NCBI GenBank assembly: GCA_028284605.1
Contig: JANQRL010000032.1
Location: forward strand, 1-64,000
Direction of reading: 5' to 3'
Source: Paracoccaceae bacterium
Lineage (GTDB): Bacteria; Pseudomonadota; Alphaproteobacteria; Rhodobacterales; Rhodobacteraceae
Length of the DNA stretch: 64,000 nucleotides
Below the pieces are notes generated by a model that was not told where the DNA came from, made no database searches, and was given only the letters and a program-made list of their open reading frames with translations. The translations under genes and the position numbers were made by a program. Below, piece by piece: positions 1-7,974 of this stretch (positions are counted from its first letter, which is position 1; every line of letters begins with the position of its first letter).

Positions 1-2
1 CG

Positions 3-689
3 CCGGATCTGCCGCAATTCGGCTCCTTCGACACCGCGTTCCACGCGACGAACCCGGAGGTGGCGACCGCCTATGCCCTGCCCGTCGATCTGCGCGCCGC
101 GGGCATAAGGCGCTACGGCTTTCACGGGTTGTCCTATGCCTCGATGGTCGAGAACCTTGGCCCCGATCTGCCGCCTCGCCTGCTGGCCTTTCATCTTGGC
201 AACGGCGCCTCGCTCTGCGCGATCCGGGAGGGGCGGAGCGTCGCCTCCTCCATGGGCTATTCGCCGCTCGACGGGCTGACCATGGGGACCCGAACCGGGA
301 GCATCGACGGGATGGCGGTTTTACGGATCGCCGAGGAACGCGGCATCTCGGAGACCGCCCGCCTCCTCAATCACGACAGCGGGCTCAAGGGCCTCGCCGG
401 AACCAACGACATGGCCGCGCTGCTGGCCCGGGATGACGACGAGGCGCGATTCGCCGTCGACCACTTCTGCTACTGGGCCGCGCGCCACGGGGCCGGGGCG
501 GCGGCGGCCATGGGGGGCGTCGACGGGCTCGCCTTTACCGGCGGGATCGGCGAGAACGCGGGCGACATCCGCGACCGGATCGCCACGGATCTGCGGTTCC
601 TCGGCGAGTTGCCGATTCACGTGGTGCCCGCCGACGAAGAGCGCCAAATCGCCCGCGATACCCGGCGGCTTCTCGCCCGGGGTTCCTAG
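3..689 (+). CDS. ackA: Acetate kinase, C-terminal part (cut by window edge)
   Basis: Acetate kinase interconverts acetate plus ATP and acetyl phosphate in the cytoplasm. The reading frame is open from base 3 and enters with the family motif FDTAFHATNPEVATAYALP, so the gene starts before the window and about 228 C-terminal residues remain. Further family segments are GIRRYGFHGLSY, HLGNGASLCAI, the MGYSPLDGLTMGTRTGSID stretch and FTGGIGENAG near the end. The stop codon abuts the ATG of the next gene with no gap, so the two are probably co-transcribed. In many Rhodobacteraceae ackA lies in sulfonate (xsc-pta) operons, which would fit the anion exporter downstream, but the upstream genes are not visible. 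Confidence 0.93.
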   Translation, partial: PDLPQFGSFDTAFHATNPEVATAYALPVDLRAAGIRRYGFHGLSYASMVENLGPDLPPRLLAFHLGNGASLCAIREGRSVASSMGYSPLDGLTMGTRTGSIDGMAVLRIAEERGISETARLLNHDSGLKGLAGTNDMAALLARDDDEARFAVDHFCYWAARHGAGAAAAMGGVDGLAFTGGIGENAGDIRDRIATDLRFLGELPIHVVPADEERQIARDTRRLLARGS

Positions 690-1694
690 ATGGAGGTGAC
701 GTCCCCCCGCGCCAGAGCCGCCGCGCTCTTTCCCGGCATCATGGTGGCGGTCCTGGTCGCGGTCAGCGCTCAGTTTCTGGCCAATCACTATGCGACGCCG
801 GCAATGCTCCTCGCCCTGCTGCTGGGCATCGCGCTCGGCTTTCTGGGCCGCGAGGGGCGGACCGTCCCGGGGGTAGACTTCGCGGCGCGCGGGATCCTGC
901 GCATCGGGGTCGCGCTCCTCGGGGCACGGATTTCCTTCGGCCTGATCGCCGGGCTTGGCTGGGAGGCCATCGCGCTGGTCGTCTCTGCCGTGATCCTCAC
1001 CATCGGCTTCGGCCTGGCTATCGCCCCGCTCTTCGGCGAGCGCTGGCGGTTTGCGCTGCTCACCTCGGGCTCGGTGGCGATCTGCGGCGCCTCGGCGGCG
1101 ATCGCAATCAACGCAGTGCTGCCGCGCGACGCCCGCTCCGAGGAGCGGCTGATCTTCACCATCATCGGGGTCACCGTTCTGTCGACGCTGGCGATGATCC
1201 TCTATCCGATCCTCGCCAGCGCGTTCGGCCTCGACGAGAGGGCGGCCGGCATCTTCCTCGGTGCGACGATCCACGACGTGGCGCAGGTGGTGGGGGCGGG
1301 GTACTCGGTCTCGGAGACCGCCGGCGACAAGGCCACTCTCGTCAAGCTGATCCGTGTCGCCCTGCTCGCCCCGGTCGTGGTGATCCTGTCGGTCCTGCTG
1401 CGCCGCCTCGACCGGGACCGGGACGGGACCGCGCGCCCGCCGCTGCTCCCGGGATTCGTCGTCGGCTTTCTCGTGCTGGCGGCGGCCACCTCGTTCGGCC
1501 TGGTTCCGGCGCCTGTGGTCGAGACGCTCGGCACCGCGTCGCGCTGGTTTCTGCTGACGGCGATCGCGGCGGTCGGGATGAAGACCGATCTCGGCCGCGT
1601 CCTCTCGGTCGGCGGGCCGGCCATCGGTCTCATCGTCGCAGAGACCGTCTTCATCGCGGCGCTGATCCTTGCCGGGCTGAGCCTGACCGGATGA
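690..1694 (+). CDS. YeiH/UPF0324-family putative sulfate exporter
   Basis: A 334-residue, very hydrophobic membrane protein with about ten predicted membrane segments. It matches the YeiH (UPF0324) family, whose members are annotated as putative sulfate exporters. Recognisable family stretches are LGARISFGLIAGLGW, SVAICGASAAIAINAV and GATIHDVAQVVGAGYSVS. The ATG directly follows the ackA stop codon, so translation is probably coupled. Export of sulfite or sulfate released from sulfonates such as taurine is an inference from the acetate kinase neighbour. Substrate specificity cannot be read from the sequence. Confidence 0.85.
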   Translation: MEVTSPRARAAALFPGIMVAVLVAVSAQFLANHYATPAMLLALLLGIALGFLGREGRTVPGVDFAARGILRIGVALLGARISFGLIAGLGWEAIALVVSAVILTIGFGLAIAPLFGERWRFALLTSGSVAICGASAAIAINAVLPRDARSEERLIFTIIGVTVLSTLAMILYPILASAFGLDERAAGIFLGATIHDVAQVVGAGYSVSETAGDKATLVKLIRVALLAPVVVILSVLLRRLDRDRDGTARPPLLPGFVVGFLVLAAATSFGLVPAPVVETLGTASRWFLLTAIAAVGMKTDLGRVLSVGGPAIGLIVAETVFIAALILAGLSLTG

Positions 1695-1743
1695 AGCCGA
1701 AAGAGACCGGGGAGATCGAGCCTTGGCACCTGCCAGGGGAGAT

Positions 1744-1789
1744 GCAAATCTCTTCGAAGAGATTTGCCAGAGCCTTCGAAGGCTCTGGC
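1744..1789. repeat. Palindrome pair (unit 1)
   Basis: Two perfect 24-base palindromes overlap by two bases. The first, 1744-1767, has the half-site GCAAATCTCTTC; the second, 1766-1789, has GCCAGAGCCTTC. Both centre on TTCGAA. They belong to the dispersed palindrome family seen at five sites in this window. Confidence 0.9.
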
Positions 1790-1845
1790 CCTGCCGGGAC
1801 GAAGACACTCGCGCGGCGGCGCAGCGGCCACAGGGAGACCGGACA

Positions 1846-1989
1846 ATGACCCCCGAGAGTTGCCTTGCCCGCCTTGTCACGAAGCAAATCTCTTCGAAGA
1901 GATTTGCAAGAGCCTTCGAAGGCTCTTGCCTCACCGAACGGACGGCGTCGGCGCGATCGCGTGCCGGGCCGATGGAGACCGAACCATGA
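1846..1989 (+). CDS. Possible 47-residue leader ORF of the LysE-family gene
   Basis: ATG at 1846 is preceded by GGGAGACCGGACA, a plausible ribosome-binding site. It opens with MTPESCLARLV, which mimics the start of the downstream exporter (MSPETYLAYLI). The frame reads through palindrome pair 2 and stops at TGA 1987-1989, which overlaps the exporter ATG at 1986 (ATGA). It arose as the duplicated gene start. Whether it is translated, and whether it couples expression of the exporter, is inference. Confidence 0.4.
   Translation: MTPESCLARLVTKQISSKRFARAFEGSCLTERTASARSRAGPMETEP
1884..1929. repeat. Palindrome pair (unit 2)
   Basis: A copy of the preceding pair: 1884-1907 (half-site GCAAATCTCTTC, identical) and 1906-1929 (half-site GCAAGAGCCTTC). 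The second differs from its unit-1 counterpart at one base pair: C became A on the left and G became T on the right, so self-complementarity is kept. Confidence 0.9.
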
Positions 1990-2609
1990 GCCCCGAGACC
2001 TACCTCGCCTATCTGATCACCGTGTTCATCTTCTTCGCCCATCCCCCGGGGCCGAGCCAGGTGCTGTTCATCGCCGGAAGCCTGCGCCACGGGCTACGGG
2101 GCGCGCTGCCGATCGGTGCCGGCGATCTCAGCGCAAACGCCCTGCAAATCCTCGCCGCCGGCTTCGGCCTTGCCGCCCTGGTGACGGCCTCGGCGGAGCT
2201 CTTCACCGCGATCAAATGGCTCGGCGTGGCCTATCTGGTCTGGCTTGGCCTGCGGATGATCCGAGATGCCGGCCGGCCCCGGGACGTCCCGCCGCCCTCG
2301 CCGCGCCGACGCTTCATGCAGGGCTTTCTGACCTCGGCGGCGAACCCCTATGCGGTGGTGTTCTTCGCGGCGCTCTTCCCGCAATTCCTCAACCCCGCAG
2401 CGCCACTCGCGCCGCAGATCGCGATCCTCGGACTGACCTATCTGGTGATCGATGGCTCGATCCTGGTGGCCTTCGGGGCTGCGGCGCAGCGGCTCCGGCG
2501 GCGGATCGGCGACCGGCCGAGCCCCTGGCCGGGGCGGCTCTCCGGCCTCGCGATGATCGTCACCGCCGGCATCATCGCGCTGCGCGGCACGCCGGAGCCG
2601 GCGCGGTAG
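1986..2609 (+). CDS. LysE/RhtB-family amino acid exporter
   Basis: A 207-residue inner-membrane protein of the LysE/RhtB family, which exports amino acids or related small molecules. Length and about six hydrophobic segments are typical. The N-terminus carries the family-like HPPGPSQVLFIAGSLRHG, and the middle has GFLTSAANPYAVVFFAALFPQFL, matching the usual NPK-type motif region. The start at 1986 was chosen because GGAGACC lies just upstream and because longer frames would read through the palindromes. Expression may be affected by the duplicated leader upstream. The exported substrate is unknown. Confidence 0.87.
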   Translation: MSPETYLAYLITVFIFFAHPPGPSQVLFIAGSLRHGLRGALPIGAGDLSANALQILAAGFGLAALVTASAELFTAIKWLGVAYLVWLGLRMIRDAGRPRDVPPPSPRRRFMQGFLTSAANPYAVVFFAALFPQFLNPAAPLAPQIAILGLTYLVIDGSILVAFGAAAQRLRRRIGDRPSPWPGRLSGLAMIVTAGIIALRGTPEPAR

Positions 2610-2659
2610 TTTCAGATTCCGGAATGCGTCGGCAGCACGCGCCTATTCGGCGAACAGAT

Positions 2660-3712
2660 CTACCTTAGCCGCCCCTCGCTCGCCGCGTCGAACACGAAGG
2701 CGCGGGCCGGGTCGACATGGAGGCCGATCCTGGCGCCGGAGGTCGTGCGATGGTCGCCGCGCTCCTCGACGATCAGCTTCTCGCCGGTGCTCGCCGTGAT
2801 GTAGGCATAGGAGACGCCGCCAAGGCTCTCGGTCAGTTCGACATCGTGGCTGTCGCCCGGCTTGATCTCCAGGTGCTCGGGCCGGGCCCCGACCAGGACC
2901 CGCTGACCATCCGTGGCGGAGGCCGGCGCCGAAAAACTCTCCCCGAGGCCGGGGCAGGTCACCGTGCCGCCTTCCACCACGCCGTTCAGGAAATTCATCG
3001 AGGGTGACCCGATAAAGCCCGCGACGAAGCGGTTGTCGGGGTCGCGGTAGAGGTCCATGGGCGCGCCGACCTGCTCGATCACGCCCTTGCGCAGCACCAC
3101 GATCTTGTCCGCGAGGGTCATCGCCTCGACCTGATCGTGGGTGACGTAGATCATCGTCGCGCCGATCTCCTGATGGAGCCGCGCGATCTCCACCCGCATC
3201 TCGACCCGCAGCTCCGCATCGAGGTTCGAGAGCGGCTCGTCGAACAGGAACACCTCCGGCCCCCGCACGATGGCCCGTCCGATGGAAACCCGCTGCCGCT
3301 GGCCGCCTGAGAGCGCGGCGGGCTTGCGCTTGAGGTATTCGTCGAGCTTCAGGATACGGCTCGCCTCGGCCACCTTCTCGGCGATCTCGGCCTTCGGGTG
3401 GCCGTTCATCTTCAGGCCAAAGCCCATGTTCTGCTCGACCGACATATGGGGGTAGAGCGCATAGGTCTGAAACACCATCGCCACGCCGCGCTCCGCCGGG
3501 TCCATCCGGGTGACGTCCCGGGCGCCGATATTGATCTGGCCTTCGGTGGTCTCTTCGAGCCCCGCGACCATCCTGAGTAGCGTCGACTTCCCGCAGCCCG
3601 ACGGACCGACGAAGACGCAGAACTCGCCATCGTCGATCTTCAGGTCGATGCCGTGGATCACCTGGGTCTCGCCATAGCGCTTGATCACGCTCGATAGGGT
3701 CACTCCGGACAT
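2660..3712 (-). CDS. ugpC: Sugar ABC transporter ATP-binding protein (UgpC/MalK type)
   Basis: A 350-residue ATPase of the carbohydrate CUT1 importer class, with an N-terminal nucleotide-binding domain and a C-terminal TOBE-type regulatory region. Visible motifs are Walker A GPSGCGKST (residues 36-44), the signature LSGGQRQRVSIGRA, Walker B VFLFDEPLSNLD and the switch histidine in TMIYVTHDQVEA. It starts 4 bp after the iclR stop, so the two form an operon. The matching binding protein and permeases lie divergently at 4680-7952. ATPases of this class often serve several sugar importers, so it may be shared. Confidence 0.92.
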   Translation of the reverse strand: MSGVTLSSVIKRYGETQVIHGIDLKIDDGEFCVFVGPSGCGKSTLLRMVAGLEETTEGQINIGARDVTRMDPAERGVAMVFQTYALYPHMSVEQNMGFGLKMNGHPKAEIAEKVAEASRILKLDEYLKRKPAALSGGQRQRVSIGRAIVRGPEVFLFDEPLSNLDAELRVEMRVEIARLHQEIGATMIYVTHDQVEAMTLADKIVVLRKGVIEQVGAPMDLYRDPDNRFVAGFIGSPSMNFLNGVVEGGTVTCPGLGESFSAPASATDGQRVLVGARPEHLEIKPGDSHDVELTESLGGVSYAYITASTGEKLIVEERGDHRTTSGARIGLHVDPARAFVFDAASEGRLR

Positions 3713-3716
3713 GGGC

Positions 3717-4532
3717 TCAGTCTCCTTTGTCGTCCCGCGCGGGCACGGTCTGGGGGAAATGCCAGCCGGCGGCGTCGGCGGCGATGGCGCGGGCGGTGTC
3801 CTTCAGGCGCGGCACCAGGCGTTCCAGCCCGGCGAGGTTGGTGCGGGCGGTGGAGCTTGTGACCGAGAGCGCGCCAAGCACCCGGCCCGCGCCGTCGAGG
3901 ATCGGCATGGCGATGCAGATGATGCCGGGTTCGTGCTCCTCACGGTCGAACCCGTAGCCGTTGGCGCGGATATCGGCGAGTTCGGCGCGCAGCGCGGTCC
4001 TTGAAGTGAGGGTTCCGTCGGTGAAGGCGTGAAAGCTCTGCTGGCCGAGGATCGGGGCCAGCTCCTCCTCCGGCAGGAACGCCAGCATCACCTTGCCGAC
4101 CCCGGTGCAATAGGCCGGGCCGACCTTGCCGGTCTGCGAGAACATCGAGAGCGGATCGGCGGCGTTGCGCTTGTCGACATAGAGCACCTGGCCGTGATCG
4201 AGCTGCGCCAGATGCACGGTCTCCCCGGTCTCGGCGCTGAGCCGGTCGATATGGGGCCGCGCGATGGGGGCAAGGGAGGATTGCGCCCAGGCGGCATGGG
4301 CCAGCCGGACAAGGCGGACGCCCGGGGCATAGGTCTGGCGCTCGGGGTCGTAGGTCAGCATCCGCTGGCTGGTGAGCGTCTGGACGAATCGGTAGAGCGT
4401 GGCCTTCGGGAACGGCGCATCGGCGAGCAGTTCGGAGAACCGCACCGGGCGGCCGAACGCGGCGACACGGTCGAGGACGTCGAGCGCCTTGCCCACCGTA
4501 CCATCGCCGGATTGCGACCCGGGGCTCGCCAT
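3717..4532 (-). CDS. IclR-family transcriptional regulator
   Basis: A 271-residue regulator with an N-terminal winged helix-turn-helix (GTVGKALDVLDRV through LTSQRMLTYD) and a C-terminal IclR effector domain (ETVHLAQLDHGQVLYVDKR, FTDGTLTSRTAL, GYGFDREEHEPGIICIAMPI). The start at 4532 is preferred over 4598 because a strong purine run, GGAGGAGG, precedes it and the extra 22 residues of the longer form look unlike the family. It is divergent from the galactoside operon and probably controls it, plausibly through the palindrome at 4636-4654. The effector is likely a galactoside or a galactonate-pathway metabolite (inference). Confidence 0.9.
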   Translation of the reverse strand: MASPGSQSGDGTVGKALDVLDRVAAFGRPVRFSELLADAPFPKATLYRFVQTLTSQRMLTYDPERQTYAPGVRLVRLAHAAWAQSSLAPIARPHIDRLSAETGETVHLAQLDHGQVLYVDKRNAADPLSMFSQTGKVGPAYCTGVGKVMLAFLPEEELAPILGQQSFHAFTDGTLTSRTALRAELADIRANGYGFDREEHEPGIICIAMPILDGAGRVLGALSVTSSTARTNLAGLERLVPRLKDTARAIAADAAGWHFPQTVPARDDKGD

Positions 4533-4587
4533 GGGTCCTCCTCCCTGTCTCCTCCTGCCCGCGCGGCCTCCCGCCGTCTTTGGGCTG

Positions 4588-4618
4588 TTGACAAGCATAG
4601 GGGGGATGGACTTAGAAT
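4588..4618 (+). promoter_or_regulatory. Putative sigma-70-like promoter of the galactoside operon
   Basis: TTGACA at 4588-4593 is followed after 18 to 19 bases by TTAGAA/TAGAAT (4612-4618) in an unusually AT-rich stretch between the divergent iclR and binding-protein genes. A start near 4625 would place the palindromic operator just downstream of it. Confidence 0.5.
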
Positions 4619-4635
4619 TTCAATATCCAAAACAA

Positions 4636-4654
4636 GGTTTCATATAATGGAACC
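4636..4654. promoter_or_regulatory. Candidate IclR operator palindrome
   Basis: GGTTTCATATAATGGAACC is an inverted repeat with 8-base arms, one mismatch and a 3-base centre. It lies about 26 bases upstream of the binding-protein start and just downstream of the proposed promoter. IclR-family proteins bind short palindromes of this kind near divergent promoters, so repression of the operon is a reasonable inference. Confidence 0.55.
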
Positions 4655-4679
4655 TGGATGGAAGCTAAGGGAGGACACC

Positions 4680-5930
4680 ATGCATTCCATTCTGAAGGCG
4701 TCGGCTGCGGCGCTGGCCCTCGGTGCCATTGCGGTCCCCGCGACCGCGGAGGACCTGTCCGGCACCCTGCGGATCATCTCGGACATGTCGAACCCCGCGC
4801 CGCGCGCGGTGATGGAGGGTCTCGCGGCCGAGTTCGACGCGCTGCACCCCGACCTGAGTGTGGAGCTGGAGATCGTCGACCGCGAGGCGTGGAAGACCCA
4901 GATTCGCAACGCGCTCTCGGCCAATCCGCCGGATGTGGTGAACTGGTACGCGGCCAACCGGATGCTGCCTTACGTCAACGCCAACCTCTTCATGGACGTC
5001 TCCGATCTCTGGGCCGAGCCGGAATTCGAAGCCCTCGCCTCGACCAAGGGCGCGATGACGATCAACGACGCGCAGTGGGGCGTGCCCTACACCTACTACC
5101 AGTGGGGCGTCTATTACCGCGCCGATATCTACGAGGAGCTTGGCCTCGAAGAGCCCGCCACCTGGGACGAGGAGATCGCGAACTGCCAGGCGATTCTCGA
5201 TTCGGGCCGCAAGTGCTACACGATCGGCTCCAAGTTCCTGTGGACCGCCGGCGGCTGGTTCGACTACATCAACTCCCGCACCAACGGCTATGACTTCCAC
5301 ATGGCCCTGGCCCGCGGCGAGATCGAATGGACCGACGAAAGGGTGCGCCAGACCTTCGCCAACTGGCGTCAACTCATCGACATGGGCGCCTTCATCGATG
5401 ACCACCAGACCTATAGCTGGCAGGAAGCTCTGCCCTTCATCCTCGAAGGCGAGGCCGCGGCCTATCTGATGGGCAACTTCGCGGTGGCGGCGATGCGGGA
5501 TGGTGGGCTGACCGACGACCAGCTCGACTTCTACCAGTTCCCGGTCATCAACCCGGATGTCGATTTCGCCGAGGACGCCCCGACCGACACGTTCCACATC
5601 GCCTCCGGCGCGCAGAACGTGGAAGCGGCGAAGGAATTCCTCCGCTTCGTGACCTCGGCGGACGTGCAGAGCCGGATCAATGGCGGCGACGCGCTCGGCC
5701 AGTTGCCGGTCAATGCCAATGCGAGCGTCAGCGATGACAAGTTCATCCAGCAGGGCTTCGACATGCTGTCGAACAATGCCGGCGGCGGCGTGATGCAGTT
5801 CTTCGACCGCGACTTCCCGGCGGAGATGGCGAGCGTTGGCATGGAGGGCCTTCAGGAGTTCATGGTCTTCCCGGACAACCTCGAAGACATCCTTCTCCGT
5901 CTCGAGGACGCGCGCCAGCGCATCTACTGA
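4680..5930 (+). CDS. Sugar ABC transporter substrate-binding protein
   Basis: A 416-residue extracellular solute-binding protein of family 1. The first 22 residues form a signal peptide (hydrophobic stretch ending VPATA before EDLSG), so it acts in the periplasm. The order binding protein, permease, permease is that of CUT1 sugar importers. GGGAGGAC precedes the ATG. The flanking GH4 and GH42 genes suggest an alpha- or beta-galactoside as ligand (inference). A stem-loop follows the gene, which would allow the binding protein to be made in excess over the permeases. Confidence 0.9.
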   Translation: MHSILKASAAALALGAIAVPATAEDLSGTLRIISDMSNPAPRAVMEGLAAEFDALHPDLSVELEIVDREAWKTQIRNALSANPPDVVNWYAANRMLPYVNANLFMDVSDLWAEPEFEALASTKGAMTINDAQWGVPYTYYQWGVYYRADIYEELGLEEPATWDEEIANCQAILDSGRKCYTIGSKFLWTAGGWFDYINSRTNGYDFHMALARGEIEWTDERVRQTFANWRQLIDMGAFIDDHQTYSWQEALPFILEGEAAAYLMGNFAVAAMRDGGLTDDQLDFYQFPVINPDVDFAEDAPTDTFHIASGAQNVEAAKEFLRFVTSADVQSRINGGDALGQLPVNANASVSDDKFIQQGFDMLSNNAGGGVMQFFDRDFPAEMASVGMEGLQEFMVFPDNLEDILLRLEDARQRIY

Positions 5931-5940
5931 CGATCTGAGC

Positions 5941-5963
5941 GCCGGGCCCGCACCGGGCCCGGC
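5941..5963 (+). terminator. Intra-operon stem-loop after the binding protein
   Basis: A perfect 9-bp stem (GCCGGGCCC, loop GCACC, GGGCCCGGC) lies 10 bases after the binding-protein stop, with no T-run. It looks like an mRNA-stabilising or attenuating hairpin rather than a full terminator. Confidence 0.6.
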
Positions 5964-6018
5964 CTCCCCTGCCGACTGACCCGGGGCCGCAGCCCCACCC
6001 CGCCCGGAGGTCCCCGAG

Positions 6019-7104
6019 ATGGCGATAGCTGCCGATCCGGTCCGCGCCGAGACCGCCCGCCGCCGCGGCTGGTACAAGCGCAACGAGATCAGCCTCACCC
6101 CATGGCTGTTCCTTCTGCCGGGCATCCTGTTCTTCGCCGTCTACGTCATCATCCCGATCTTCCAGTCGGTCTGGATCAGCTTCCACGAATGGGACGGGCT
6201 CGGCGAAAAGCAATGGGTCGGGACCGACAATTACGAACGGCTGCTCGGCATCGACGGCACCCGCTGGGTCGAGGGCGAGCCGGTTGTCGTCGGCACGAAC
6301 CCCGAAACCGGCGCCGAGATCGTCCAAATCCCGATGGTACTGGAGACCGAGCTAAACCCGGAAACGGGTGAGGAAGAGGTGGTCATCGTCGAACGGAACA
6401 TGGATCGGAAGTTCGAGATCTCGTTCTGGAACAACGTGAAATGGCTGATCCTCTATCTGCTGGCGATGCCGGCGGGGCTCTTTATCGCGCTCTTCCTCAA
6501 CCAGACCGTCGCGGGCATCCGGCTCTATAAATCGCTCTTCTTCTTCCCGTTCGTGCTCAGCCAGGTCGTGGTCGGGCTCGTGTTTTCATGGTTCTACCTG
6601 CCAAGGGAGGGGCTGCTGAACGGGCTCCTCGGCGTCTTCGGGCTCGGGCCGCTCAACATCCTCGGCGACCCGACCTTGGCGACCTACGGGATCATCGCCG
6701 CCGGGCTCTGGCCGCAGACCGCCTATTGCATGATCCTGTACCTCACCGGGCTCAACGCCGTGGACCCCGAACAGGTCGAGGCCGCGCGGCTCGACGGGGC
6801 CAAGGGCTGGCGGATGCTCTGGTATGTGATCCTGCCGCAGCTTCGGCCCGCTACCTTCATCGCCTTTGTCGTGACGATCATCGGCGCGCTCCGGTCCTTC
6901 GACCTCATTTCGGTGATGACCAATGGCGGCCCGTTCGGCTCCACAAGGGTGCTCAGCTTCTACATGTTCGAGGAATCGCTCTCCGAATTCGGCTTCCGCA
7001 TGGGCTATGGCGCGGCCATCGCCGTGGTGCTCTTCTTCATCATGCTCGGCTTCATCTGCTACTTCCTCTACTCGATGTGGCGCGACGAGAAGGGGGCCCG
7101 CTGA
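6019..7104 (+). CDS. Sugar ABC transporter permease (MalF/UgpA type)
   Basis: A 361-residue inner-membrane permease with about six membrane segments. The ABC-contact loop is EAARLDGAKGWRMLWYVILPQLRP, which fits the EAA motif. Between the first and second membrane segments, residues about 80-131 form a charged periplasmic insertion that is absent from minimal permeases of this class. It contains NPETGAE and NPETGEE, suggesting a small internal duplication. The stop codon overlaps the start of the next permease. It works with the binding protein at 4680 and probably the ATPase at 2660. Confidence 0.9.
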   Translation: MAIAADPVRAETARRRGWYKRNEISLTPWLFLLPGILFFAVYVIIPIFQSVWISFHEWDGLGEKQWVGTDNYERLLGIDGTRWVEGEPVVVGTNPETGAEIVQIPMVLETELNPETGEEEVVIVERNMDRKFEISFWNNVKWLILYLLAMPAGLFIALFLNQTVAGIRLYKSLFFFPFVLSQVVVGLVFSWFYLPREGLLNGLLGVFGLGPLNILGDPTLATYGIIAAGLWPQTAYCMILYLTGLNAVDPEQVEAARLDGAKGWRMLWYVILPQLRPATFIAFVVTIIGALRSFDLISVMTNGGPFGSTRVLSFYMFEESLSEFGFRMGYGAAIAVVLFFIMLGFICYFLYSMWRDEKGAR

Positions 7105-7952
7105 TGTTTCCGACCCCGATCCAGAAACGCTCCCGCGCCGCGCAGATCAGCTACCAGTCGCTGCTGCCCGTGGCGCTGATCCTGTGGCTCCTGCCGCTGA
7201 TCGCGGTGGCGCTCTTTTCGATCAAGCCGGACGCCGATTTCACCACCGGGAATTACTGGGGCTGGCCGTCGTCGTTCGAGCTCTTCAACAATTACGGGCG
7301 CGTCTTCTTCGAGAGCGACATGCCGCGCTACCTGCTGAACTCGGTGCTGATCACGGTGCCGACGGTGATCGGGGCAGTGGCGCTCTCCTCCATGACCGGC
7401 TTTGCCCTCGGCGTCTATCGGTTCAAAGGTAACCTCTTGATCTTCTTCATGTTCATCGCCGGGAACTTCGTGCCGTTCCAAATCCTGATGGTGCCGGTGC
7501 GGGACCTGACGGTGAACATGAACCTCTATGACACCAAGACCGGCCTCGTCCTTTTCCACATCGCGTTCCAGACAGGGTTCTGCACGCTCTTCATGCGGAA
7601 CTTCATCCGCGCCCTGCCCTTTCCCCTGATCGAGGCGGCGCGGGTCGAGGGCGTCGCGGAATGGCGCATCTTCCTCTTCGTCGTGCTGCCGCTAATGAAG
7701 CCCGCATTGGCGGCGCTGGCGGTGCTGATCTTCACCTTCATCTGGAACGATTACTTCTGGGCCATCGTGCTGACCCAGGGCCCAGACAGCCAGCCGGTGA
7801 CGGCCGGCATCACGAGCTTCAACGCGCAGTACCGCGCCGCCTATCACCTGATGAGCGCGGGCAGCATCGTCGCCGCCCTGCCGCCGGTGCTGATCTTCTT
7901 CCTGATGCAGCGGCATTTCATCGCCGGGCTGACGCTCGGGGCGGTGAAGTGA
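7104..7952 (+). CDS. Sugar ABC transporter permease (MalG/UgpE type)
   Basis: A 282-residue second permease of the galactoside importer. It has about six membrane segments and the EAA loop EAARVEGVAEWRIFLFVVLPLMKP that docks on the ATPase. The ATG at 7104 shares a base with the TGA of the preceding permease, so the pair is translationally coupled. It is followed after 22 bases by the GH4 glycosidase gene. Confidence 0.92.
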   Translation: MFPTPIQKRSRAAQISYQSLLPVALILWLLPLIAVALFSIKPDADFTTGNYWGWPSSFELFNNYGRVFFESDMPRYLLNSVLITVPTVIGAVALSSMTGFALGVYRFKGNLLIFFMFIAGNFVPFQILMVPVRDLTVNMNLYDTKTGLVLFHIAFQTGFCTLFMRNFIRALPFPLIEAARVEGVAEWRIFLFVVLPLMKPALAALAVLIFTFIWNDYFWAIVLTQGPDSQPVTAGITSFNAQYRAAYHLMSAGSIVAALPPVLIFFLMQRHFIAGLTLGAVK

Positions 7953-7974
7953 TCTCGAACCTGGACATCGCGAG

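Larger units (their letters stand above)
1744..2023 (+). repeat. Diverged 140-bp tandem duplication
   Basis: Two units, 1744-1883 and 1884-2023, have exactly the same length. Each begins with the same two palindromes, then a less conserved spacer, then a GGAGACCG-type ribosome-binding site, an ATG (1846 and 1986) and about eleven similar codons (MTPESCLARLV against MSPETYLAYLI). The second unit runs into the real LysE-family gene. The first carries only a copy of its start. Confidence 0.8.

Noticed and set aside
1703-1735. Possible third, more decayed copy of the LysE gene start (GAGACCGGGG...GAGCC)
   Set aside because: Spacing to unit 1 is 132 instead of 140 bp, there is no ATG, and similarity is too short to support.
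1744-1929. CRISPR-like reading of the repeated palindromes
   Set aside because: There are only two units, no uniform spacers and no cas genes; the repeat includes a gene start.
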